From Pseudaminobacter salicylatoxidans (GTDB lineage Bacteria > Pseudomonadota > Alphaproteobacteria > Rhizobiales > Rhizobiaceae), in the NCBI RefSeq assembly GCF_003148475.1, contig NZ_QGGG01000002.1, positions 409,049 to 473,048 on the forward strand: a stretch of 64,000 bases of DNA, read 5' to 3'. The notes under the pieces are model-generated. The model searched no databases. It had not been told where the DNA came from and saw only the letters and a program-made list of their open reading frames with translations. A program made the position numbers and the translations under genes. This document shows positions 26,951 through 35,588 of this stretch, in pieces (the stretch's first letter is position 1; each line of letters begins with the position of its first letter).

Positions 26951-26983
26951 CCTGAACTCATATGGTCATTCGCTGGCCGCAGA

Positions 26984-27541
26984 TCAATTGGCCGGCGCGG
27001 CCTCCGGCTTGATGGGCTGCTGCGGGATCAGGCCCTTTTCCTTCAGCACGACTTCCAGCGCGCTTGCAGCCTGCTCGGCCAGATCGCGGGCAATGCCGCG
27101 CTGCCAGATGTCGGCGGCCTTGGCCACTTCGCGCGTCACGATCGGGCCGTCCTGAAGCAGCTTCTTGCCGGTCGCCGAGTTGTAGAAGGTCGCGATTGCG
27201 GTGAGGTCTTCGGCCGAGAACACCCGCGCATAGGCAAGCGCGGCTTCTTTCTCCAGATCTGCACGGCGGCCTGCGAGCTTCAGCGCGGTGCCATCAACCG
27301 TCGACGTGATGATCTCCTGAAGGTCAGGGTTCTTCTGGATCATCTGTTCCTTCAGGGCTGCAGCCGCCTGCGGCAGGATGCCGTCGTAGAAGTCCGTGGC
27401 CTTGATGGCGGCGACAGCCTCGCGAGCGGCCTTCAGATGCGCATCGGAAATATCCTCGGCAAAGGCCGGAAGGGCAGAGACGAGAACAGCCGAGGCCACC
27501 AGAGCGGCGGAGAAGCGACGGACGCGGTTGACCAAGATCAT
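26984..27541 (-). CDS. Exported DUF2059 protein
   Basis: A 185-residue protein with a signal peptide (about 1-28, cleavage after AFA) and a helical mature part. The segment LTAIATFYNSATGKKLLQDGP is the characteristic DUF2059 core. Proteins of this family are periplasmic and of unknown function. It follows rpiA by 18 bases on the same strand and precedes a strong terminator, so the two are probably co-transcribed. The start ATG 27541 has GGAG about 11 bases upstream. Confidence 0.85.
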   Translation of the reverse strand: MILVNRVRRFSAALVASAVLVSALPAFAEDISDAHLKAAREAVAAIKATDFYDGILPQAAAALKEQMIQKNPDLQEIITSTVDGTALKLAGRRADLEKEAALAYARVFSAEDLTAIATFYNSATGKKLLQDGPIVTREVAKAADIWQRGIARDLAEQAASALEVVLKEKGLIPQQPIKPEAAPAN

Positions 27542-27559
27542 AATGGATAGAACTCCTGT

Positions 27560-28258
27560 TTATCGGGCCGCATGGACCGTTCTGACACCGTTGGCGCTGG
27601 CTATGATGGCAGCTTGCGCCAACCCAAGGAACAGACCGTGCTCGACAACCCCCGGAACGGCGAAAAGACCATTTGATAGCGCTCTTGGATCGGGAATGCG
27701 GCCAAAAGATGCATCGAGAATGAAATGTCCACCGTCTGTAACAAACGGCGTGCCGTTCGTCATCCGCAATGTCAGCGGCCCCGAAAGATTGAGCTCGCGG
27801 GCCACCGCCGCAATCGCCAGTTCGGTCGCCTTGAGGCCGAACCGGTTGACCTCGATGGGCAGCGGAAACTTGCCGAGCGTCTCGACCATCTTCGACTCGT
27901 CGGCGATCACGATCATCTGCCGCGATGCCGCCGCGACGATCTTTTCGCGCAGCAGCGCGCCGCCGCCGCCCTTGATCAGGGAAAGATGCCGGTCGATTTC
28001 GTCGGCACCGTCGATGGTGAGGTCGAGTTCGGGCGTTTCATCGAGCGTTGACAGCGGCACCCCAAGTTCCCGGCACAGCGCTGCCGTGCGCTCGGAGGTC
28101 GGCACGCCGATGATTTTCATCCCGGCCGCCACCTTTTCGGCAAGCAACCGGACGAATTCTTCCGCCGTCGACCCCGTGCCGATCCCCAGGCGCGCGCCGT
28201 CCCGCACATGGCCCAGCGCCACGCGGGCGGCCTCGATCTTCAAAGCTCGTGCATCCAT
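27560..28258 (-). CDS. rpiA: Ribose-5-phosphate isomerase A
   Basis: A 232-residue enzyme of the non-oxidative pentose phosphate pathway, interconverting ribose 5-phosphate and ribulose 5-phosphate. Family motifs: [11 protein letters not shown] (phosphate loop), [23 protein letters not shown] and the C-terminal [11 protein letters not shown]. The frame extends to 28318, but ATG 28258 ([12 protein letters not shown]) matches family length. First gene of a two-gene unit with DUF2059; divergent from gph across 158 bases. Confidence 0.95.
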   Translation of the reverse strand: MDARALKIEAARVALGHVRDGARLGIGTGSTAEEFVRLLAEKVAAGMKIIGVPTSERTAALCRELGVPLSTLDETPELDLTIDGADEIDRHLSLIKGGGGALLREKIVAAASRQMIVIADESKMVETLGKFPLPIEVNRFGLKATELAIAAVARELNLSGPLTLRMTNGTPFVTDGGHFILDASFGRIPDPRALSNGLFAVPGVVEHGLFLGLAQAAIIASANGVRTVHAAR

Positions 28259-28416
28259 GGGATTTACCGTCACCCTCCTGTTCGGTGGCGCTCCTATCAT
28301 TTTTGCGGCGTCCGGCAAAGGTTTTCTGCCCGGCTGGCATCATCACCAAAGCTTGCACCGCAAGGGCGCGCGGGCTATTCGCTCGGCGGTTGCTTTGACA
28401 CGCATGAGGAGACGCC

Positions 28417-29100
28417 ATGAGCCGCCCGATCATCGTATTCGATCTCGATGGTACTTTGATCGATACCGCTCCCGATCTTCTCGACAGCCTCAACCACAGT
28501 CTCGCCGCCGGTGGAGTGCCCCGCACGGATGCAAGCGGCTTTCGCGGTTTTGTCGGCCATGGCGGCCGCGTGATGATCGAGCGCGCATATGCGGCTCATC
28601 AAAAGGCGCTTCCCAGCGATGAGCATGAGCGGCTCTACGGCTTGTTTCTCGATCATTATGGCGAGAACATTCCCGGCCGCTCCCGCCCCTACCCCGGTGT
28701 GCTCGATGCGCTCGACCGCTTCGCCGATGCCGGCTTCCTGCTGGCGGTCTGCACCAACAAGACCGAAACCTTCTCGCGCAGGCTGCTGGATGCGCTCGAT
28801 CTCAGCGGGCGCTTTGCCGCGATCTGCGGTCAGGACACATTCGCCTTCCGCAAGCCCGACCCGCGCCACCTTCTGGAAACCATCGGCGTTGCCGGCGGCG
28901 ATCCAGCCAGCGCGGTAATGGTCGGCGATTCGCAAACCGACATCGACACCGCCAAGGCAGCGGGCATCCCCGTGGTGGCCGTCGATTTCGGCTATACCGA
29001 CCGGCATGTGCGCGAGTTCGAACCGTCGAAAGTCATTTCCCATTATGACGAATTGACCATCGATCTTGCCGAAACGCTCATTATGGCAATCGGAGCGTAA
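28417..29100 (+). CDS. gph: Phosphoglycolate phosphatase-like HAD hydrolase
   Basis: A 227-residue HAD hydrolase. Motif I FDLDGTLIDT (nucleophile Asp9, Asp11), motif II VCTNK, motif III Lys in FRKPDP and motif IV GDSQTDIDTA; an alpha-helical cap lies between I and II. This pattern fits phosphoglycolate phosphatase, which clears 2-phosphoglycolate from DNA repair or photorespiratory side reactions; other sugar phosphates are possible. Start has GAGGAG upstream. It diverges from rpiA and is followed by tRNA-Val. Confidence 0.85.
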   Translation: MSRPIIVFDLDGTLIDTAPDLLDSLNHSLAAGGVPRTDASGFRGFVGHGGRVMIERAYAAHQKALPSDEHERLYGLFLDHYGENIPGRSRPYPGVLDALDRFADAGFLLAVCTNKTETFSRRLLDALDLSGRFAAICGQDTFAFRKPDPRHLLETIGVAGGDPASAVMVGDSQTDIDTAKAAGIPVVAVDFGYTDRHVREFEPSKVISHYDELTIDLAETLIMAIGA

Positions 29101-29108
29101 TCGGTCCC

Positions 29109-29137
29109 TTGACTTCGACCCCGGTCGTCTCCTATAT
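29109..29137 (+). promoter_or_regulatory. Sigma70-type promoter of tRNA-Val
   Basis: TTGACT (29109-29114) and CTATAT (29132-29137) are separated by 17 bases, with the tRNA beginning 30 bases after the -10 box. Spacing and position fit a housekeeping promoter for a stable RNA. Confidence 0.75.
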
Positions 29138-29166
29138 CGCCGCACGCTTCGCCTTCGGGCGGCGGC

Positions 29167-29241
29167 GGGCGATTAGCTCAGCGGGAGAGCACACCCTTCA
29201 CACGGGTGGGGTCACTGGTTCAATCCCAGTATCGCCCACCA
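29167..29241 (+). tRNA. tRNA-Val (anticodon CAC)
   Basis: Acceptor arms GGGCGAT (29167-29173) and ATCGCCC (29231-29237) pair fully. D arm GCTC..GAGC, anticodon stem CACCC/GGGTG with loop TTCACAC (anticodon CAC, reading GTG), T arm ACTGG/CCAGT with loop TTCAATC. The CCA end is encoded (29239-29241). No integrase or duplicated 3' end lies nearby, so it is not occupied as an attachment site in this window. Confidence 0.95.
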
Positions 29242-29381
29242 TCCTCCTTTGCCACGCATGACGAAAACAAGCCTTTTGCTTGGCATATTCGTCACACGCA
29301 GCCTTTCCGAAAAATCGAAATCGGTATCAAGTCGGCTCATGACGAAACCGACCTGTCGGCATCCGCATTCAGGAGAATCAC

Positions 29382-29663
29382 ATGGCAAGAAGCAAGGCCG
29401 TCGTCGAAACCAAGAACGCCAGCCGCTATCTGCAGCAGCTCTGCAAGCATTGGAGTCACAAATTCACCGTCGACTTCACGCCGACGGAAGGCCGTATCGA
29501 TTTCGGTGACGGCAGGGTGGTGGAACTGCAGGCGAACGAAGCATCGCTTTCCGTCGAGGTCGATTCTCCCGACCTGCAGCGTCTGGAACAGGTCGTGGCC
29601 GACCATATCGTGCGCTTCGCATTCCGCGAGGAGCTGACCTTCGTCTGGACGCCCGCCGGGTGA
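29382..29663 (+). CDS. DUF2218 domain protein
   Basis: A 93-residue protein covering the whole DUF2218 family: N-terminal ASRYLQQLCKHWSHKF, central GRIDFGDG and C-terminal FREELTFVW. In actinobacteria and proteobacteria related proteins sit near siderophore or metal-uptake genes, but no such gene is adjacent here; function unknown. Start ATG is preceded by CAGGAG. A 10-base-arm hairpin lies just after the stop. Confidence 0.85.
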   Translation: MARSKAVVETKNASRYLQQLCKHWSHKFTVDFTPTEGRIDFGDGRVVELQANEASLSVEVDSPDLQRLEQVVADHIVRFAFREELTFVWTPAG

Positions 29664-29670
29664 GTGGGCC

Positions 29671-29695
29671 GTGCGGGCAAGGGACTTGCCCGCAC
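29671..29695. terminator. Hairpin between convergent DUF2218 and L,D-transpeptidase genes
   Basis: Perfect arms gtgcgggcaa (29671-29680) and ttgcccgcac (29686-29695) with a 5-base loop, between two convergent stops. No long T-run. Confidence 0.65.
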
Positions 29696-29706
29696 AACTG
29701 TAAGTC

Positions 29707-31629
29707 TTACAGCGCCTGCGCGGTTTCGGCCGCCTTTGGCGCACGCGCGGCCTCGACCTTGTCGATGGCCAGCTTCAGATGCGTGTCACGGTCATAGACA
29801 TCGTTGAAATACTCGACCTTGCCGCTTGCATCGGGCCATGCGGTAAAGTAGGCCACATAGACCGGAATCTTGCGGCTCACCCGCTCCGACGAATGCCCCG
29901 CCTTCAGCTTCCTGGCGACATGGTCGAGATTCGTGTCGAGCACGGCGGCAGCCATGCCGCGCGGATCCTTCAGGCGGACGCAGCCATGGCTGAACGCGCG
30001 CGAATCCCGATTGAACAGGCCTTTCTGCGGTGTGTCGTGCATGTAGATCGCATGCTTGTTGGGGAAGAGGATTTTCAGCTCTCCCAATGCATTCGCTTCG
30101 CTCGGGATCTGGCGGATGCTGAAAGGAACCTTGCCGCCATACTGCCCCCAATTGATCGACGAGGACGGGATGCGCTTGCCCTTCGAATTGATCACCTCAT
30201 AGCCGGAGCGGTCGAGATAACCCGGATCGCTGCGCAGGCGCGGCAGCATCTCGTTGACGATGATCGACTGTGGCACGCCCCAATAGGGATTGTAGTCGAC
30301 CTGCTCGATCTCATCGTAAAAGAAGCTGGTCTGGTTGGCGGGCCGTCCGATGATGACGCGCATCTTCAGCTTTTCCTGATCGCCGTCGATATAGCTGGCC
30401 GTAAAGGCCGGCTGGTTGATGAATACGCGCGGACTGCCGAGGTCGGAAGGCAGCCAGCGCATTTCCTCCAGCGCCAGGATTACCTTCTGGATGCGGTCGG
30501 CCTTTGACGTCCCGGCAAGCTTGCTCACCGTATGCGGCCCGACGACGCCATCCGGTTTGAGGCCGAGTTTCTTCTGCACCGCCTCGACAAGCGGCACGAG
30601 TTCCTTGTCATAGTCTTCGCTGTTGTCGAGCCTCGCCAGAACCTCGCTGTATTTGTCGTCGATCAACTCGCTATGGTCGCGCTGGATGAGCTTGAGCAGC
30701 TTCGGCAGCTCGGGGCTGGTTCCGCCCGGCTTCAGCAACAGCTTGGGATCGACGACGATCTCGTTTTCGGCGCTGGCTTCCAGCGATTCCAATTCTGCCC
30801 GCAACGCCCGGAACTCGGCGTTTTGCGGGTGGCGCGATTCCAGATAGGCGCGCGTGTCGCCGCTTTCGGCCAGGGCCTTCAGCGTACCGACGAGATCGAG
30901 CGGCTTGGCGGGAAAATCGTGATAGCCGGAAATCCGGTTCGGATCGACCCGGCCGTTCTGCGCGTCACGCACATAACGCAACACCCGCGCCGACAGCGTC
31001 ATCTCGAAGCGGATGAGATCGCGCTGGCGCGCGGCCATGTCATCCATTGAGAACCCCGCCGACGGTACGTCAACCGTATATTCGGCGGCATCGAGGCCAT
31101 AGCTCTCCGCCTCCCCCAGCACCCGCACGGCATCCTGCGCGCGGCCGTTTGCGGTCGCGCCCGAAACCCAGATGAAATCAGGATTGGCCGAATAGTAGTC
31201 GGTCAGGGCCTTGGCGATGTCTTTCTCGGCAAAGAGGTCGAAATCCTGCAGACCCGAGAGAGCTTCTCGAAATGCGTTGTTTTCCAAAGACGGCTCAAGC
31301 GAAACCGTCTTGCCGGCAGATTCGAGCGCCGTGAAATCGACCTGCGCGAGCGGATCGGCTTTGTAGGTGTAATAGACCGGCCCGGTGATCTTCTCGATCG
31401 GCTTTGCCGCTACCGCATTGTTCCTGTGGCGTGGCGCGGACGAAGCGTTCGGCCGTACCATCCTGTCCGCTCTCGGCGGCGGTGGAAATTCGCCGCGCGA
31501 CATGCGTTCCACCCGCCCTCCGCCGAACAGCACATCGAACAGGCTCTGTGCGGATGCCTGCTGTGCCGCCCCTGCCAGGACGAGAGCCAGCGCTGCCGGC
31601 GCGATTGCGATGTGCTTTTTGAAGGTCAT
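29707..31629 (-). CDS. L,D-transpeptidase (YcbB/LdtD-type)
   Basis: A 640-residue exported protein. Signal peptide about 1-27 (ALALVLAGAAQQASAQ), then a scaffold domain, a peptidoglycan-binding-like domain (LGLKPDGVVGPHTVSKLAG) and a YkuD catalytic domain with SHGCVRL (Cys about 549) and upstream IYMHDTP. It makes 3-3 cross-links in peptidoglycan or attaches proteins to it. In polar-growing Hyphomicrobiales LD-transpeptidases dominate wall cross-linking, which fits the GPR-like gene in this window. Single gene with its own 341-base upstream region. Confidence 0.92.
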   Translation of the reverse strand: MTFKKHIAIAPAALALVLAGAAQQASAQSLFDVLFGGGRVERMSRGEFPPPPRADRMVRPNASSAPRHRNNAVAAKPIEKITGPVYYTYKADPLAQVDFTALESAGKTVSLEPSLENNAFREALSGLQDFDLFAEKDIAKALTDYYSANPDFIWVSGATANGRAQDAVRVLGEAESYGLDAAEYTVDVPSAGFSMDDMAARQRDLIRFEMTLSARVLRYVRDAQNGRVDPNRISGYHDFPAKPLDLVGTLKALAESGDTRAYLESRHPQNAEFRALRAELESLEASAENEIVVDPKLLLKPGGTSPELPKLLKLIQRDHSELIDDKYSEVLARLDNSEDYDKELVPLVEAVQKKLGLKPDGVVGPHTVSKLAGTSKADRIQKVILALEEMRWLPSDLGSPRVFINQPAFTASYIDGDQEKLKMRVIIGRPANQTSFFYDEIEQVDYNPYWGVPQSIIVNEMLPRLRSDPGYLDRSGYEVINSKGKRIPSSSINWGQYGGKVPFSIRQIPSEANALGELKILFPNKHAIYMHDTPQKGLFNRDSRAFSHGCVRLKDPRGMAAAVLDTNLDHVARKLKAGHSSERVSRKIPVYVAYFTAWPDASGKVEYFNDVYDRDTHLKLAIDKVEAARAPKAAETAQAL

Positions 31630-31970
31630 TGATCACCCGTTCCGGTCGTCAATTCCGGTCAGTTTCCTATGATAACGCCGCGCAAGGAAACTGGTTCGCT
31701 CATGGCGGATGTTTGACGCGACCCTGTCGATTCACACCGATTTGGTTAAGGCTTTGTTTAATTTATCGCCTGTGTTGCCCAGCCGCTTCACAACAATGTG
31801 AGACGAAGGCGCAAGCCTTGCCCGACGAAAAGCACCGGGACCTTGTGAACAATCGCACGGCAGGGCCGGATGTCGCGCACTACCGCAGCGTCACCGGATG
31901 ACCTTCATTCCAATTGATGCCATATTGAAGGTACCATTAGCGGTTCAACCGTGAACATGACATTTCGGGC
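31630..31970. other. Divergent spacer between L,D-transpeptidase and MarR genes
   Basis: 341 bases. The central part (about 31735-31770) is AT-rich and likely contains the transpeptidase promoter on the minus strand. Near the MarR gene is the short palindrome described separately. No gene recognised. Confidence 0.5.
31943..31956. promoter_or_regulatory. Candidate MarR operator
   Basis: GTTCA-accg-TGAAC, a 14-base dyad 14 bases before the MarR start codon. MarR proteins usually bind such short palindromes in their own promoters. Assignment is by position only. Confidence 0.4.
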
Positions 31971-32423
31971 ATGAGCAGCAAGCAAGAGCTACCCTGGGAC
32001 AACCCGCGCTTTCACAATTGGGTCGCGGTCGCGCGCGCCTGCCATTCGATGGAACGCGCGCTTGCATCCGCGCTGGCTCCGCTGGAGCTGAAGCCGGCAC
32101 AGCTCGACGTGCTGATGAACCTCTACCGGCATCCGGGCATGTCGCAGCACGACCTTGCGCGCAAGCTGCTGGTGGGGCGCTCCAACATCACCATGCTGCT
32201 GCCGCAACTGGAAAGCCGCGATCTCCTGCGCCGCGAGGGCGACTGCAAGGACAAGCGCATCCTGCGGCTGTCGCTGACAGCGGCAGGTGAAGCACTGCTG
32301 ATGGAAGCCCTGAAAGTCCATATGAGCCTGATCGAGAAGGTGATGGGCCATTCCACCCCAGCCGAATGCAACATGATCGGCGATCACATGCGCCGCGTGA
32401 CCGACGTGCTCAAGCCGGAATAG
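31971..32423 (+). CDS. MarR-family transcriptional regulator
   Basis: A 150-residue winged-helix protein. Helix-turn-helix MSQHDLARKLLVGRSNITMLLPQLE (about 58-82; quoted here only as its location) is followed by the wing DKRILRLSLTAAG. MarR dimers respond to small aromatics or oxidants and usually repress adjacent genes. Candidate targets are itself, the divergent L,D-transpeptidase and nothing obvious downstream, since the next gene is convergent after 6 bases. A palindrome close to the start codon suggests autoregulation. Confidence 0.88.
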   Translation: MSSKQELPWDNPRFHNWVAVARACHSMERALASALAPLELKPAQLDVLMNLYRHPGMSQHDLARKLLVGRSNITMLLPQLESRDLLRREGDCKDKRILRLSLTAAGEALLMEALKVHMSLIEKVMGHSTPAECNMIGDHMRRVTDVLKPE

Positions 32424-32429
32424 CCGGCC

Positions 32430-33041
32430 TCACCACATGCTCGCCCTGGCACGTTGCGGCCATTCGCGATCGTAAGCCTCGCCATCGATCCGCGCCTTGC
32501 TCGTCACTGCCAGTATCTGGCCGGGCGTCGGCAGGGATTTCGGATCCGCATGCTTGTCCGGATTCCACAGATCGGAGCGATGGATCGCGCGTGCGCATTG
32601 GAAATAAACGGCATCGACCGCAACAACGGTCACTGAGCGGGCCGGTTTGCCTTCAACCGCAAAGGATGCGCACAGGTCGGCATCCGTGGTGATATGGGCG
32701 CATCCGTTGACACGCAGCGTCGTGCCCGAGCCCGGCACGAGGAAAAGAAGCCCTACCCGACCGTCGCGGATGATGTTCTTCAGCGAATCGGCTCGGTTGT
32801 TGCCACGCCTGTCCGGCATCATCAGCGTCCGCTCGTCATGAATGCGCACGAAGCCGGCAAGGTCGCCGCGTGGCGAGCAGTCCAGCCCCTCCGGTCCGCA
32901 GGTGGCCAGCGTCACGAAGGGCGACGCTTCGATGAAGGCGGCGTACTCGGGAATGAGGTGATCGAGTTCCTTCGCCAGCGAGGTTTCGCCGGGAGTGCCG
33001 TACAGGGCTTCAAGTTCCTCGACAGTCTTGATGACGGACAT
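32430..33041 (-). CDS. PPOX-class FMN flavoprotein (pyridoxamine phosphate oxidase-like)
   Basis: A 203-residue split-barrel flavin protein. FMN-binding stretches are FVTLATCGPEGLDCSPRGD and MMPDRRGNNRADSLKNI, with the C-terminal CARAIHRSDLW seen in the MSMEG_1061-like subgroup. Members reduce or bind F420, FMN or haem; true pyridoxamine phosphate oxidation is unlikely. Start ATG 33041 has GGAGG 7 bases upstream; a longer frame to 33062 lacks support. Convergent with the MarR gene, and follows the DUF971 gene on the same strand after 58 bases. Confidence 0.82.
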   Translation of the reverse strand: MSVIKTVEELEALYGTPGETSLAKELDHLIPEYAAFIEASPFVTLATCGPEGLDCSPRGDLAGFVRIHDERTLMMPDRRGNNRADSLKNIIRDGRVGLLFLVPGSGTTLRVNGCAHITTDADLCASFAVEGKPARSVTVVAVDAVYFQCARAIHRSDLWNPDKHADPKSLPTPGQILAVTSKARIDGEAYDREWPQRARASMW

Positions 33042-33099
33042 GCTTGCAGCCTCCGGTTTCACCTAGCCTATTTCGTTCCGATGACGGCGCCATGACGGA

Positions 33100-33453
33100 T
33101 CAGCCGCGCGACAGTCCCTTTTGCTCGAGTTCGGCCAGATATGCGCTCCAGCGCGCCCCCTTTTCGTGGCCGAGATCGTGCAGATAATCCCAGGTGAATA
33201 TGCCGGTATCGTGCAGATCGTCGAAAGTGATGCGCACGGCATAGTTTCCGATCGGCTCGATCTTGAGAATCGCGACATTGCGCTTGCCCGGCACCGTCAC
33301 GCGCTGGTCAGGCGAATGCCCCTGGACCTCAGCCGATGGCGAAAGCACCCGCAGCATCTCGGCCGGCAGTTCGAACGGCGCATGGTCCGGAAAAGTCACC
33401 GTGAGCGTCCTGCGATCCTTCGATACCCTCAATTCCTTCGGCGCCGTCATCAT
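33100..33453 (-). CDS. DUF971 domain protein
   Basis: A 117-residue protein of the DUF971 (GBBH-like N-terminal) family, with LPAEMLRVLSPSAEVQGH near residue 30 and DDLHDTGIFTWDYLHDLG near residue 80. The domain occurs alone or fused to MRP/ApbC iron-sulfur carriers or to gamma-butyrobetaine hydroxylase and binds zinc in some. It diverges from moaA, an iron-sulfur enzyme, across 204 bases; a role in iron-sulfur assembly is possible but inferred. Two ATG codons in tandem at the start. Confidence 0.85.
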   Translation of the reverse strand: MMTAPKELRVSKDRRTLTVTFPDHAPFELPAEMLRVLSPSAEVQGHSPDQRVTVPGKRNVAILKIEPIGNYAVRITFDDLHDTGIFTWDYLHDLGHEKGARWSAYLAELEQKGLSRG

Positions 33454-33657
33454 TCCATCCCCTGAAAAATTCTCGCCATCTTCCTACGCCGGTCAGCCGG
33501 CCGGGAAAAGCGCATTTCCTTGCTGTATCAAAGCCGACATTGCGGCGTCGGCCCCGACAATGCTACCAAGAGCGTTATAGCCTATCTTGAATGACGCTGG
33601 CGATCATACGACATTACTCGATATCTGCCGGCAGTAAGTGGGAGGAAGCGCGTCCAC

Positions 33658-34653
33658 ATGAATATGATCGATCCTTTCGGGCGCACGATCACCTATCTGC
33701 GCGTGTCGGTCACGGACCGCTGCGACTTCCGCTGCACCTATTGCATGGCGGAAGACATGACTTTCCTGCCCAAGAAGGACCTTCTCTCCCTGGAGGAACT
33801 CGACCGGCTTTGCACCGTCTTCATCGAAAAGGGCGTGCGCAAGCTGCGTCTCACCGGCGGCGAACCGCTGGTGCGCAAGAACATCATGCATCTGGTGCGC
33901 CAGCTTTCGCGCCACCTCGACAGCGGCGAACTCGAGGAACTGACGCTGACGACCAATGGCTCCCAGCTTGGCCGCCATGCCCAGGAGCTCGCCGAATGCG
34001 GGGTCAAGCGTATCAACGTTTCGCTCGATACGCTTGATCCGGCGAAGTTTCATGCCGTTACGCGCTGGGGTCACATCGAAAAGGTTCTCGCCGGCATCGA
34101 CGCCGCGCAGGCCGCCGGGATCAAGGTCAAGATCAACGCCGTGGCGCTGAAGGGCTTCAACGACATGGAACTGCCCGACATGCTGCGCTGGGCGCATGGC
34201 CGCGGCATGGACATGACCGTCATCGAAACCATGCCGATGGGCGAGATCGACGAGGACCGGACCGAACAGTATCTGCCGCTGTCGCTGCTGCGGGCCGACC
34301 TCGAACGGCAGTTCACCTTCACCGACATTCCCTACAAGACCGGCGGACCGGCGCGCTATGTCGAAGTTGCCGAAACCGGCGGCAGGCTTGGCTTCATCAC
34401 CCCGATGACGCATAATTTCTGCGAAAGCTGCAACCGCGTGCGCCTCACCTGCACCGGCACGCTTTATATGTGTCTCGGCCAGGAGGACGCCGCCGATCTG
34501 CGCGCGCCGTTGCGCGCCTCGGAAGGCAACGAACTGGTTTCCAATGCGATCGACGAGGCCATCGGCCGCAAGCCCAAGGGGCACGACTTCGTTATCGACC
34601 GCCGCACCAATCGCCCGTCCGTATCGCGCCACATGAGCGTCACCGGCGGGTGA
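33658..34653 (+). CDS. moaA: GTP 3',8-cyclase (molybdenum cofactor biosynthesis)
   Basis: A 331-residue radical SAM enzyme starting molybdopterin synthesis. N-terminal cluster CDFRCTYC (Cys22, Cys26, Cys29), a SAM loop LTGGEPLVR, a C-terminal second cluster in [15 protein letters not shown].., and the conserved C-terminal Gly-Gly. Other mo genes are not adjacent. No moco riboswitch was recognised in the 204-base upstream spacer. A clear terminator follows. Confidence 0.95.
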   Translation: MNMIDPFGRTITYLRVSVTDRCDFRCTYCMAEDMTFLPKKDLLSLEELDRLCTVFIEKGVRKLRLTGGEPLVRKNIMHLVRQLSRHLDSGELEELTLTTNGSQLGRHAQELAECGVKRINVSLDTLDPAKFHAVTRWGHIEKVLAGIDAAQAAGIKVKINAVALKGFNDMELPDMLRWAHGRGMDMTVIETMPMGEIDEDRTEQYLPLSLLRADLERQFTFTDIPYKTGGPARYVEVAETGGRLGFITPMTHNFCESCNRVRLTCTGTLYMCLGQEDAADLRAPLRASEGNELVSNAIDEAIGRKPKGHDFVIDRRTNRPSVSRHMSVTGG

Positions 34654-34690
34654 CAGCCGCGCCGTACATCAATCTGAAGAGAGAACGAGG

Positions 34691-34720
34691 AACGCCCGGA
34701 CAATTTGCCGGGCGTTTTCC
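34691..34720 (+). terminator. Terminator of moaA
   Basis: Arms aacgcccgg (34691-34699) and ccgggcgtt (34708-34716) followed by ttttcc, 37 bases after the moaA stop, between moaA and the convergent ccmC. Confidence 0.88.
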
Positions 34721-34751
34721 ATTGTCTCGAAGTGTCCGGAATGCCTCCCGG

Positions 34752-35516
34752 TCAATCCGCCTTGCGGTCGGCGCGACGCGCCGCAATGTAGCGCATTGCC
34801 GTCACGCGGCGGCGCATGATCTCGGTGCGCATCGCCATCAGGTGCAGCGTGAAGAAAAGCACGGTGAAGCCCACCGCCATGATCATCAGCGGCCACAGCA
34901 TGCTGGCGTCGATGGTCGGCCCGCCCAGCCGGAACACGGAAGCCGGCTGATGCAGCGTGTTCCACCAATCGACCGAGAACTTGATGATCGGGATATTGAT
35001 GAAGCCGACAAGCGTGATCACCGCGGCGGCACGTGCCGAGCGCGACGGATCGTCGAGCGCGCGGGTAAGTGCGATAATGCCGAGATACATGAGAAACAGC
35101 ACGAACACCGAGGTCAGCCGCGCATCCCACACCCACCAGGTGCCCCACATGGGCTTGCCCCAAATGGAGCCGGTGATCAACGCCAGCACGGTGAACGCCG
35201 CACCGATCGGGGCCGCCGCCTTCAGCGAAACGTCGGCCAGCGGATGGCGCCAGACGAGCGTGCCGAGCGCCGACATCGCCATCACCGAATAGCACATCAT
35301 CGAAATCCACGCGAAAGGCACGTGGATATACATGATGCGCACGGTGCTGCCCTGCTGGTAGTCCTCAGGCGCGGCAAAACTCAGATAGAGGCCGGCTGCC
35401 AATAGCAGCGCGGCAATGGCGGCAAGCCATGGCACCAGCCTGTCGGCCAGCGCCATGAACCGTGTCGGATTTGCCAGGTCGATCCAGCGGCCGGGCCGCG
35501 CGCTCAATTCACTCAT
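34752..35516 (-). CDS. ccmC: Heme exporter/heme-handling protein CcmC
   Basis: A 254-residue inner-membrane protein with six hydrophobic segments and the tryptophan-rich motif GTWWVWDARLTS (about 123-134) that binds haem, plus conserved His residues in IMYIHVPFAW and LHQPASV. CcmC loads haem onto CcmE for cytochrome c maturation. In most alphaproteobacteria it is encoded in a ccmABCDG run; here ndvA lies upstream and moaA (convergent) downstream, with no ccmA, B, D or G adjacent. These are presumably elsewhere. The spacer to ndvA is 72 bases. Confidence 0.93.
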   Translation of the reverse strand: MSELSARPGRWIDLANPTRFMALADRLVPWLAAIAALLLAAGLYLSFAAPEDYQQGSTVRIMYIHVPFAWISMMCYSVMAMSALGTLVWRHPLADVSLKAAAPIGAAFTVLALITGSIWGKPMWGTWWVWDARLTSVFVLFLMYLGIIALTRALDDPSRSARAAAVITLVGFINIPIIKFSVDWWNTLHQPASVFRLGGPTIDASMLWPLMIMAVGFTVLFFTLHLMAMRTEIMRRRVTAMRYIAARRADRKAD

Positions 35517-35588
35517 GAGGGCTATCTAACGCGATCGACACGCCCCTGCAATGAGGGAGGTCGCCGCAGACGCCCTCCCCGGATGTTT

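Noticed and set aside
29167..29241. tRNA-Val as an integration site of a genomic island
   Set aside because: No integrase, no direct repeat of the tRNA 3' end and only core genes on both sides.
33454..33657. Possible molybdenum-cofactor riboswitch upstream of moaA
   Set aside because: I could not recognise the conserved stems or loops in this spacer.
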